From positions 186,001-250,000 of the forward strand of contig JAHQIW010004735.1 of the NCBI GenBank assembly GCA_019055375.1: 64,000 nucleotides of DNA. Direction: 5' to 3'. Below, one piece after another: positions 37,136-49,400 of the stretch (within the stretch, counting starts at the first letter, position 1; every line of letters starts with the position of its first letter). Position numbers and translations under genes: made by a program. This DNA comes from Parelaphostrongylus tenuis. Its lineage: Eukaryota; Nematoda; Chromadorea; Rhabditida; Metastrongylidae. The notes below the pieces were generated by a model. It searched no databases, had not been told where the DNA came from, and saw only the letters and a program-made list of their open reading frames with translations.

Positions 37136-37599
37136 CCCTCAGGAATATTAATCAACTCTGTGAGCATTATCGTTTATCCTCAACACAAACTAATACAATC
37201 ACCGTCTTCACCATTACAGTATCTTATGCAGTTGCACATTTCGCAAAAATGGTCGTACAAACAGATGCTAACTAGTTGAAGATTTGAAGTGCCCGGCGGT
37301 ATTTCAATCACTGCTACATAATTCTTTGAACCATTCCTTTCTAACCTGTTCGCTACGACGTTACTTTCATGTCTAGCACGTGGCATGTTTGAATTTCACG
37401 CGAGGAGCGTTACCATCACAATATTGTGGCCTGGTAATGAAATTCAGTTTTACTGCCACTAAAAGCCAACTTGTCGACAGAAAATGTCAGAATATGATTT
37501 CAAAACTTCGTATTTTCTAAGGGAAAGATCACATATATACGATTTTTCCGCTTACACCGCTAACAAAGAAAAGTACGAAATTAAAAGTGATCACAAATG

Positions 37600-38600
37600 A
37601 TAGTCTTGATAGAACTCAAGTAGCCTCTACCATTCTCGTTCCATCCTGATAAATAAGGCATCCTTCACATATTCTTTGACGTCCAATCTCAGCTTTACAG
37701 TTCCCAATGGTATCCTTAAAAAAGGGTGGTCTCTTTTGTAGAACTTCCCCAAATTCACATGGAAGGATCCACTTTGTCCTCACGGTAACTAGATGTCAGT
37801 GCGTAAACGACGAAAGTAAAAGGTGAAAGTTCTCACGTCTCTTCACCCGCAAACGCCCCATGCCGTTTGTTAGTTCTCTAAATAAAGCGTTTTCACGATA
37901 AAACCCATATCAATGAGAAGGCCGACTTTTTCTACTTTTGTATTACCGCCTTATTTACAGAAAGTAGTTCAACATAAACACCGTTCAGTGGAAGATTACG
38001 TCTTTATGTAGGACATGTACCAAGCAGACGTACACTAAAGATACAGATTATCGTCTTAGTCCTTCATGAGCTGGGCAATCTAGAATGGCAACCTTCATTG
38101 GGATACTCCGACTTTTATAAATTAGAGCGCAGCTTTTGGCATTGCGTGTTACCATAGGTGATTTCGTATCAGGATAACTTTGAATGGTTCCTCACTCTTC
38201 TCGTTCCATTCTAATTCTCGGGTTTTAATTTATTGTTCCTTGAACAGAAGACCTTAAAAATGCATGGTCTTCTCTGTGAAGCACATGTAAGCTCATATTG
38301 AGCCAGAGCTCTGATAGCCTATCTTGGTTATAACTTGGTGTCACTTATCAACTTAGAATATCGTCAAAACCAATTTTGATACACGTCGCTTCCACCAGAG
38401 TTTGATTCGCGCTGCTCTTTGATTAAACTAACCGATTTCCATGGCCAGACTTGTATTGGTGGAGGCTCCAACGCCACTGACGTTTCTTTTGTCACAAGTT
38501 CACAGAAACTTTTTTTCTCTAGCCAGTATCACAGACGACGTTAAGTGGGAATCGTCCTTCCATCTCGACTAGCACGATAACTTCATATTTTTTTAGCTTA
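37600..38600 (-). mobile_element. RTE retrotransposon endonuclease remnant
   Basis: DNA between 38,190 and 38,570 aligns on the minus strand with the endonuclease part of the RTE copy at 5,100-5,450. Minus-strand translation near 38,490-38,430 gives CDKRNVSGVGASTNTSLAM, resembling the RTE block CDSRGVGGVGVLVNTS. The part at 37,630-37,800 repeats similar sequence, so two overlapping remnants or an internal duplication are possible. Heavily mutated. Confidence 0.55.
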
Positions 38601-39585
38601 CATGATCAGATCCTTCCCAAGGTCTCAATTAAAGACAGATCGACATTAAGAAAGCCTTACCCAGTCATCCTATCCCAATTTGTCGTGTTGGGGGCTCTTT
38701 TTTAAGTCAGGGTAACCTGTTAGATTTAGATACCTAGCTTTCTGAGTTCTAATCGTCGAGGCCAAATTTTATTTACGGGTACTTCGCTAGTTTCTTCCAA
38801 GATGGACCAGCATATTTTTGGCGGCAATTCCTGATCATTTGAAATTCTTATCAACATATACACCTAGGTCTACACAGATGAATGTTCAGATATTCGCGCG
38901 CAGAACACATCAATAGTTTGTTGAATGCGTCATCAAAATCAGTATACTCTCTTTTGAGCTATTCAGTGCTGTTTGATACAAAAACTACGCCATCAGCAGA
39001 GTGATATACCAGAGTGGCTGCCGCATTTCACTTTAATTCAAGTTTACGTATGGTTCTATTGAAAAGCTTACTGCGTATTTACCAATCTTGCAGACTCGTC
39101 ATTTCCTTCTCGACAACCACCGCAGCTCAGATGTTCTTCCAGCTTCTGCCTCTGCACTTGATGAAGTCTGGGAAAGTTGATTATGTGGCGAGCAAAAATG
39201 CTTCAAACATTCAAAGCTATTCTGCTTCGGATACATCAATAGAATGAAGAATCTCGCGCACATCAACGAAAATCGGCCAGATCGAAATCTTTTTGCGTCA
39301 CTCCAAGTGACTTTCACTGCTATGTGTTTGATCATCAAACTGAACCTTCCTCAAAAGCCCATTAGATAATTTCTCAGTACAGTAGCACCTTTTCTTTAGA
39401 GTGTTACTTTACAGCTTGTACTCCATCTAAGAAGTCACTTCGAGATTTTTTAAAACACCGTTTTTTCTTTATTAGTTCGACTTCCGACGCTGACGGTCAT
39501 TCTTGATTACCGTATCTTTTTGTTGTTGAGAGAGGAACTTCGCAAAAATCAGGCGAAACTTTCTTCTATGAAGAGACCAAAAGGA
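38600..39585. other. No recognisable feature
   Basis: Short open frames on both strands only. Possibly more RTE-derived sequence, but too diverged to support. Confidence 0.3.
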
Positions 39586-39589
39586 TGAA

Positions 39590-39871
39590 AGATAAAGCTC
39601 TCGGCGTTTATCAATCCCTGAAGGATGCGCCATGCATTTATCTTAAATTTTCAAATTCGTTTGACGTAATTGAATACATATCTGGCCTTTACAATGACTC
39701 GCTGTGGCCTCCCAATGAACCGAGTCAGTGCTGCTCATCCTCCCAGACAAGTCTGGTAGCAATTCAGCGACCCCGGAAGGAAGAATGGCTTGGTGAGCTA
39801 TGAGCGCGAGGTCAAACCACTGACTTCGTGTGCGACACAGAGCACCTCTAACCACTGCGCCACATGCACTC
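39590..39871 (-). mobile_element. SINE family S1 with tRNA-like head
   Basis: The head occupies 39,802-39,871 on the minus strand and can be drawn as a tRNA-like fold: GAGTGCATGTGGCGCAGTGG opens it, and GGTTTGACCTCGCGCTC closes it. Box A (TGGCGCAGTGGTTAGAGG) and a box B-like GGTTTGACCTC are visible. The body continues leftward through CTCACCAAGCCATTCTT and TGTCTGGGAGGATGAGCAG to about 39,590. Confidence 0.75.
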
Positions 39872-40454
39872 ATGAAGAGATTATAGAGCAGCATTAGCAA
39901 TTAAGCAAAACCTTTGTTGTTGTTAATGATGACGATGATGATAGTAATGTGGTCAGTCTTAATACGGCACTCTGCGAAATCGGATGCCCTATGCTCAACA
40001 TGCATCAGACGAAAGCATTGAAGAAAGAAATACGATGGATGGACTTTACCATTGTATTAGCTCTGCTAAGTGGCCCATATTTTGATTACTTAAGAATAAA
40101 ACTGAGGAGGCTCTATTCGGCGTGTTTGATGAGTTTCGGAAGTTCAAACAAATACGGTTTAGAGGGCATAGCGGAGTTGTGGTCTTCTACCTTTATTGAG
40201 CAAAATTATACCTTGTGTACGACAAATTATGCCTGAAAATTATAGGCAGTTCCTCAGATCTATATAGCACAGTGAAATATCAAGATATTCGAATTGAAGA
40301 AGTGATTTATGAAAATGTACAGCAATAATGTCGTCAAATAAGTGAATCTAATGAGATAAAGTGAAACAAAATGATGATAACACTATGATTATTTGTACAC
40401 CAAACAAGGAAATTATTAAAACTTGGGTGTGGATGTCATAAACAACAGCAACTC

Positions 40455-43400
40455 TTATTCAGCTGCTTGAGTATCAAACCAATATTCGATAGAAGCTGGT
40501 AACTTGATGTCTCGAAGAATTTTGTCCAAAGTTTTAGTATGAACGTTCAGTGAACAGCGCCTATAAGTTTAATGTGAATCCTTATAAGCAACATAGAACT
40601 ACAAATATATTCGTAAAGCCGACGAAAATTTTCTACTGCTAACATGAGAATAAGCCGTAATGATCGCAGTGCAATCCGAATCCTCTAACTTTTCATTTAA
40701 TGCTTTCTCAATAATCCCAAAAAAGAATGGTTTAAGCTCAAAAACGAGGTTGTTACGCCATGGTCATACACCGGTGTTCCATCACCACATACGCCTCCCT
40801 CCCTGCTTCAATGCAGGGCTGAATGTGGGGCGGGGGTCAGTGACGAGGAGGACGAACCTCCTAAACACCGGTGTATGACCCTGGCGTAACAACCTCGTTT
40901 TTGAGCTTAAACCATTCTTTTTTGGGATTATTGTGAATGTTTTTTTTCGGGGTTATAAAAATAGTCGATCTTTTGATTTAGTTTTGATCTAACAGCAAAA
41001 ATCCATCGAATGAGGGGTGGTGATGGACCAGTGCCATTCAACACTGTTTCATCACCACATACGTCTCCCTCCTTGCTTCAATGCAGGGCTGAATGTGGGG
41101 CTGGGGTCACTGACGAGGAGGACGAACCTCCGAAACACCGGTGTATGACCCTGGCGTAACAACCTCGTTTTTGAGCTTAAACATTCTTTTTTGGGATTAT
41201 TGTGAATGTTTTTTTTTCGGGGTTTTAAATACAGTCGATCTTTTGATTTAATGCTTTCTAACAAGAAAGAGGATTTCACGACTGTGCATGTATGTCGGAC
41301 TCCATTTTATTCTTACCTGAAAGTCATATTATTTGCCTTTAAATCAGCAACCAATATCCCAAGTTCCACAAGCCGATCAAGTTCTGTATAGACAGCAAGA
41401 TCCGATGAAACGCGAACTCGACTATCCACAGTATTAGCAATACGTCGGAGATCTATAATAAGAATTTGATTTCTTGCAATTGTGAGTAGAGAATAGAGCT
41501 GTTTAATTACTGCTGCTTAAACTGATAGATGCTTACGCGATATGGAAAAGTGAAACGGATACAGTGAACTTTCTAGCAACACACTACAATTCTGATTGCA
41601 GCCGGTAGAAACAATTAATGCACTCTCTGAAGCTTTTATCGAAGTGTATCGCAGTAATTCATCCAGGAATCAACAGAACAGAACAGACCATAAATTCAGA
41701 AACATTAGTAAGTAGTGATAAAACTGTTAGGACGTTAGACACCGTTTACACACTCCCCTTGTCAGTCAACACAGTTCAAGAGCCAGTTTTATAACGTTCG
41801 AAAATACACCATAGATAAGAACGATGTCAGAACACAAGAGCGACTACCTTGAACTATTTTACGATATCCAGTTGCTGCAGAGACTGGACTAGAACGTAGA
41901 CGCCGAAAGACGCAAAGGAGAACACACAACGACCATAGAGAAAACGCTGGGAGATAAACAATGAGCACAGCTTTTAAGATGAATCAGAAACAGAAGTTCC
42001 ATAGAAAATATATAACTTCCTCTCTCTGGCTTCATTTCTAATTCTATATCCATATCAGTCAAATATTCAGCACTAAAATGAATCATTGCACACTTACATT
42101 TTATTATCTTCTCTAATGAGTGTTCCCTAGGCATCACCATCCCTACAGCTTCCGTAAATAATTCGGACACCGGTCTACTTGCCTTATCTGCCGAATAAAG
42201 GCACAAAAACGCACTTGTGGTTCTCTTCAGCAGAGCATAGGAGCTGTCCACCTCAAAAAGTGTCATTGGGCAAAAAACAGATACAGCAGCACAAGTATTG
42301 TGCTAGTGCGACTATGACAGTAAAGAAGGTAAAAGGTTAGAGGTAAACCTGAAGTAAATTCTATTTCCACAGGGAAAAAAGAATAAAATTCCTCGAGAAA
42401 AAATGGAACAAATAGGATAAGTCGAGCAAAAGAAGGTGAAAAAAGAACGACGTACCGAATGCATATAGTTCAGTTCAGCAGTGACAGCCGAATTGGTCAT
42501 AATATCTTTCACAAACTCTAACCATTCTGAAAACAAAAAAAAAAACAGCGTGCTTTCTTTAACGAGGAAACTATTGAAATTTCTCGTGCAGATACCAACA
42601 TTTGTGCATTCGATACGTTTCCTTGAATCCACCATTCACAAAGGTCTTGTGACTTTTGCACGTGGATTCGGCGGCTATGTTTCAAGATTCTTCTTTGATA
42701 GTAAATGTTATTGATTGTTGACCGAATCAATTCTCTCAAGTGTTGCAAGATAGCCGAGCAAGAGCGCTCTTACTTAGATTGCTATCATTGTACTTTCCGA
42801 CAAGTCTGGTATCAATTTTCTGACCAAGAAGGGATGAAAGGCTTCGTAAAAGTGGAGAAAAGTCGAGTCAACATACTTTAATTATTTTAGAACGATATTA
42901 AAAAACTTCTTGGTGAGAGTGATAATTGAAACACCCACAACAGCATAAAGTTGATAGAACTACAATTTCAATCGGAATTCGTTCATTTAAAAACCTCTCG
43001 CGGTGGTATGACCTTATGATATAACCAAGAATGTCGAGTGTTGTGCGAAAACGCGTTCGCCGGGATTCGAACCCAAATCTCACTCTTTCCGGGAGCGCGT
43101 GCTGGACCGTTGCACTACCGACGCTCGTTTTGCACAACACTTTTTTTACGCTACAGCACGTTATCTGTCAACAGCCAACGGTCAACGTTCTGACGGGGCA
43201 GCCGCTATCGGCACTAAACCCAATAGAATGTCAGTCAATTTACCAAAGGAGGGTGGAAAACCTAAGTGTGCAGGTGTCAAGCAAAGCAGCATTTGTGATC
43301 AATCAGATAAACACACTACTGATGCTTTAGCCTACACACAGCTCAGTCACCAGTCAATAATATATTCTGTTCTTTTCTGTTATCTGAAAGAAGTGAAGAA

Positions 43401-46400
43401 GCGATCCCTTTTGCTGGACAATAACTTTTCATACAAGTTTTAGTAATTATTAGAAAGCTCCATCCCTAGCTACTGCGCGACGTGCTTCTTGTTTTTGAAA
43501 GTCCCTTTCAAAACGCTGTGTAGCATTCAAAATAGAATTGTTTTTACGCGCGTTTTCAATATTACTTCGCTGGAAGCACGAATAGCATGTGATCGCGTAG
43601 AGAAAATCTTGTAGTATCAGAGTCATACGTTTTGCCTGGAATTTCTTTCAAAGCTGAGGAAAAATTCTGAATTAAGTAGCAAAAATTGCGCTCCATATGT
43701 GCAACACGCCAAGGTGAACCGTATGGAATCGATGGCCACCATCCCCACACCTCACCCCTTCCCTCCCTCCACCTGCCTATGCCCAGTCCACACTTTAATC
43801 CAAAAACAACGCGTTTGTATGTGAAACTCAGTCATATCTTCCCCGCTACAGTACAACGAAACGGTTTTTCGAAAAAATCAGCACAGCGTTGGGATCAACG
43901 AAACTTAAGCTCTGGAATCGAATGCTAACTTATAAGTTCAGGAAAGAGCTCTGTATTGCGAGATGTGCGTGTGTGAAACACATATATTTTCTTTTAGCTG
44001 CAGCGTCATAGAAAGAGTTTTTCAAATACGGCCAAATAGCGCAGTAGCAGGAGATTTAAGAATTCCAATAATTATCAAAATTGCAAAGGGAAATTTTTGC
44101 TTAGGAAAGGAGACCGTTTTTATCTGTCGCCAAATAACAGAAAAAAAAAACCTTTTCTGAATTATTATACTTATACAGATGATGAATAAAGTTTATTCGG
44201 ATAAGGTTTCAACGTCTTCGTCTTCTTCAATCACCGATGTTGTGTCATTTTGATGGGATCACTGGCATATCAGTAAAATGTTATGTAACCAAAGATTTTT
44301 TTTGAATATGATTAACAACTTTAGACAGGAAAACAACTTCAGGTGTCCCTATCACTTCGAATTTTCATAGATAAATCAGTTCAACTCTCTAAATCGTATG
44401 TCAGAATTGACACTCAGTCACTTTTTCTCGACTTTCACAATCACTGACACAAATCAAGGCATTAACACACTGAGAACTGCAGATCCAGCGCGCAAGCCTC
44501 ATGCCATAGAGTAACACCGTAACACAAGCGATCGATCAATTCAGTAATCGTTTATTGTTACACCATGATCTGCGTTTCGTATTAAAAAGTATTGCTAGAC
44601 TTTTTGACACATTATTGATCCGTCTTCACGGTGTTTTTTCACTGTGCGTATCCCAGTAATTCAAGATTTAACCTTTTTGCGGCTTCTTCTTGTACGTCAA
44701 AGAATACTGATTGACCAAGAATCGTTGCAATCTCAAGGATAGCCTGGTTGTGGCGTTCCATATGGCGTTGTTGTCGACTGCCGGAGAGAGCTGGAGGTGG
44801 AGCTCGGCACCCACACGCGCCGCAACGAGCATTACAAGCTCTGGGCCACGGCGCGCACAATTGTCAGACAATTGGGCCTTTTTTGCTACATTAATTGTTT
44901 TACAGAGCCTTCAATGCCAATCGACACCAGAAAACAACAACAAATAAAAAGAACCAAAGTGAACCGCCGTGTTAGGGGATCAAACCAGTAATCTTCTCCC
45001 CGATGGACGGCATCACGAGGCACTCAAATGCGAGCTACTTGTAGCGGAGCCGCTGTGCGTGCGACGGGGCGAAGCTAGCGCTGTGGGTCTGCGATCTACA
45101 ATGTGCTAAACAACCCTAATGAAAATGAAGACCCACCACTTGAACATTCTGTCCTTTCTTTACCCAAAAGTTTCCCAAATGCTGCCATATAGTCATCCAT
45201 ATTGAGCGCTGGTTGAAATACGATACGAGCAATTGGCAATCGAGATCGTACTCGTTTCTCCAGTGACGTAATGAAATCCTTAAAAGAATAGTTATAGATG
45301 ATCATAGTATAAAACTACGGGTAAAAGAGAGGCGCTCGGCATTGACCAACCCGTGAGGAATGGGCCCTGCAGTCGGCTTCATCGTAGGGATCGCTAGATA
45401 TGTATTTGGCAAAGATAGTGGCTTTTAAAAGCTTGTAAACTTAGTAAGCCAGTACTTTCTTCTCCAGACCAGCCTAATATGACCAGAGCCAAACGTGGAC
45501 TTAACAAGCCCAAGGGGTGATATTGAACTAACGATCAAGTATGCAAGCTATTCGCTCTAATCTTTGCACTATAAAGGATATCAGTACCGTTCCCATTCAG
45601 AGTAAAACACATTGTCGTGCCCTCGCCTTCGTCCATATGTAATGTAGCGGTTTAAACTCTAATTATAATCATATGTGAAGCGCAGTGATTAAAGGTGTAA
45701 TAATTTTTGGTCGATGTCCCGCACCCAAACTTCCTCGTCCGTTTCGTTTCCATGTCAACACAAGGTTGAAAAAAGAGTCGCCTGGATCGATTATAGTACT
45801 GACTTGGTACATTGGTATGTTGGCGTAAATCTTTATGGACACGAAATATGCGCTCAGTTCTCTCTACAAAATTCAATGGAGTCGACTATATGACTTATCC
45901 TCAAGGGTTCACTCTAAGCGCTTTATCATCTTCTCACCAAAATCATTTTATCATCAAAGCATGCTTCACTGATCGGTTACACCCGAGTACGTACGGAGTG
46001 ATTCTATAACCTGCAATTTGACATCACTGACATGTGTTACTACCAGATCTGTAGATAAGGTATTCAGTAACCAAGTCCAAATTACCCTAACATATTTAGC
46101 GAATTTTTCTACCATGCGGTTCCGTATAACCCGTGTAGAAATTACTGTCACATTTTACTACTAGTCTGGTAGAGGTTTGTAGATATTTCGCCATTCTGAC
46201 CTGGTGCTGCACCATAAGGAACACCAGCCACTGACGAGCGTTACTTTCTCTTTTTTCATCCAGCAATAAATAAAGCAACGACTGCCGTTGTCGTGCTGCC
46301 AACTCGTCCGCATCTTCGATTATAAGTATGCAATTCTAAAAAAAATACGCAGTAATAAATTCATCCTGACGATTTCCTGCCTCATACGGACATAAAAATC

Positions 46401-49400
46401 AACATAGAGCATAAAAGGAACGAAACTCGTCTTCGAAAATTGGTAACGTTGATAATGCCTTCAAAAAATTTTTACTTTATCACATTCTCCAAGATCCTCA
46501 CTCATGACCACTTCAAGGATGATAAAATAATAATCAGGTATAAGGACTTTTGACAAATGCCCCCAAAGAATCTAATAACAGAGTCATTACTGATCGCCCA
46601 AATTATCATCAGTTCAGTATATTCCGTACAAAAGGTCACAAATCTTAGCTGGTCGATGACATAATTGAAGTGAAACAATCCAAAATAACCATATAAGATT
46701 GTCATATCAAATGCTCATATAAGATAGATAGTTTCTTGCGGATGTCCTGTGACTACCAAGTTCATGTATATATATTCAAGTGCCTTACTGGGCATCTTAC
46801 TGATGAAAATTACTTTGTTTCTACAAGTTTGCTCAGCGCATTAAAGATCTTAGATTTACTTAGAACAATGCTTTCTGTCCTTATCTATGCCATTGATTAT
46901 CACAACTACGTAGTTGAGTTACAATAAAGTCCTGATTCATTTCAGTTTGACGCTCTAACACGTTGCGGACCGAATGCATGGAATTTTATGCACCGATCGC
47001 CACGCCGCATGTTAGCAGATTTCCTGCGATTACTGAGAAAAATTCGGTTCTAAACAACACTATGTCCATGAAAAATTAATCATTATTGAAAGGCTCATAA
47101 AGAGGTATTTCGAGTAAAAAAAACGCTCAGTTGTCCTTGAAATTTTTACTTTTAATGTGAAAGCTACATAGTTAGGAAAACAACGCATTTCGAATTCTTT
47201 CTCTATGTTTCTTCTGACGATACTGTTGGAATAAATTTCAAAAACATATCTTCTAAAGTGAAAGACTTCTAGAAGAAACTCATATGGAAAGATCTTTAGT
47301 ATGTGGCTAGAGCAAGCCTTTATAGACTTTCGCTTCATCTAATTGAATACTTATTTGGCAAAGATGCACCGACGAATAAAGTTTATATCAGAATATATGT
47401 GATTAATATAGAAAGTTATTAGCTATAAGACGATAGAACAAAATTATTCTACAAATCTGTAGAAGTCTCAAGTCCTGGAGAAAGTCCACTAATAATAAAA
47501 AGTTGCTCCAAATTAACCATGAAGTGGCATAGTTTTCAAATATGTAGTATCAGTTTTGACGAACAAGTCATTACTTGGCCTTTTTTTATGTGTTAGCTGA
47601 ACGAAAAAAGCCAAAAAAACTGACCAAAAAAGACCAAAAATAGCTAACTAAAGCCTTTTCATTCAATATTCATCTTTTATTGACGACAAATTTTGAGTGA
47701 CCAAAAAATGTGAAAAAAATAACGACACTACAACACTGTAAAGATTACGTGCTCCATCTGCAAGGTTGGTAGCACCGACTGCCGCGCGAGCGATCGGTGC
47801 GACGCCGCTGCTGTAGACAGCGGTCCCCCAAGGGTTAACCCAAAATGAACGCGCAAGGCTTATCGCATTTTCTCGTATCTCAAGTATGAGTAATTTTCTC
47901 ACAAAACACCCAAACTTCTCAGCGTTCATTGCGATGTGAATCAAACTCACCAGCACGGAGATTTTTATTGCTGCGCTATGACTTTTCGAGCCACGTGAAT
48001 TGGGGAAATTTGATCTTGAATTTTTTGATAAAATGAGTCCCCTACTCAGTGTATATGTATACTACTTACTATGTATTATGATTGTTAACCGCGCCAATCA
48101 CGTTGCCCCTCAGCACTCGGTAATATTTCTGTCAGTGAAGTCGAGTTTATTTCGCGATTTCTGAGTTGCTATAACATTATACACTTTCTGCACCATCGAC
48201 GGTTGGTCGTATTGATACCAAGAAGCTAACAATGTGTTGCTGACTAAAAAATGAACATTCACTTCCTCACATTACATACGCTGTTGTTCTTTCTACATAC
48301 CCAACATACATACATACAGTAGCATTTTCAGTGGCAAAAAATTTGAGGTTTCGCGGACTCAGCAGATATGCAAAAAATGGTTAGGTTGTTATTATACTAT
48401 CTGTCCTTTTGTTCTCGTTTGAAGCGGCTCTACCCCTACTAAGCGGTGTATCTCATAATAACTAGATTTTCTTCAATTGTTTTAAGCTGCGTACTCCCAC
48501 TAGCAACTCTCTGCTTTACACTTTTACACACTCTGAATCATTATGCTTATATGTCTAAATGCTCTACGCCTTTTCTAAGCAAGCATCTGACAACATTTGA
48601 AGTGCTGTCGAGATTTCATCACCTTAAGAACAAAAAGCTGAATGGTTTTCCTATCCCCCCCAATGCTATTTTTTGTACCTCATGAGCTTTGTCGTGATTT
48701 TTTAACATATTCATTCTCAACATTGATATTTTTATCCGTTTCTTTCTTTGATTGCACTATGCAATGTTCCTTATGTACATTGTAATGCAACAAATACATA
48801 ATAAAATAGGACTTATATATATAAAACATAAAAAGATTAGTAAAGCTTAACTTCCTAGTAGATTTTGATTTGTGTGTTGCAAGAATTTTAAGGTAATAAC
48901 TGACTTCTTATTTTGATCAAAGCTATTTCATTGTTGTTAGTGCTAGAAAAAAATTCTATAATATTCTTAACAGCGACTTGCGAGCTCCGACATGGGTAAT
49001 ATGATAAACACTTTTTCTGTTCATCACCTGGTACAACGTGGTATGAAGTGTTCATTGTGGTTTAGGTGGATTCGCCTTCACCAGAACTGGCAGTGATTCC
49101 GAGTCCATAATCCTGTGTTTAATCCATCTCGTGCGAATTCATGAATGAAACAAAATAGTCAGGAACAAACATCCTCGAAACCCTTCCGAATTTTGCCTAT
49201 CCTCTCCTCCCCAATCGAAAACGCTTCCGCTCATATTGTCCATGAGATCCGTGATTTGACAATGATACATTACATGTTCTTGAAGTCCCGACATTCTCCT
49301 TTATCATTAAGAATCGGTCAACGGTTTAAATTCACAGAGCCCAATTATAGCTGAAAGTGATTACCTAGACTTAGCCCACGATGAACTCTGGTTAGTTAGT

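Noticed and set aside
39949..40236. 95-codon plus-strand open frame next to orc-4
   Set aside because: No recognisable domain and no splice partners; cannot be supported as a gene.
40660..41279. Open frames on both strands in the orc-4 last intron
   Set aside because: They are the two arms of a fold-back MITE, hence the same peptide on both strands.
43052..43125. A functional tRNA gene
   Set aside because: Box B is perfect but acceptor and anticodon arms do not form; a related repeat copy exists.
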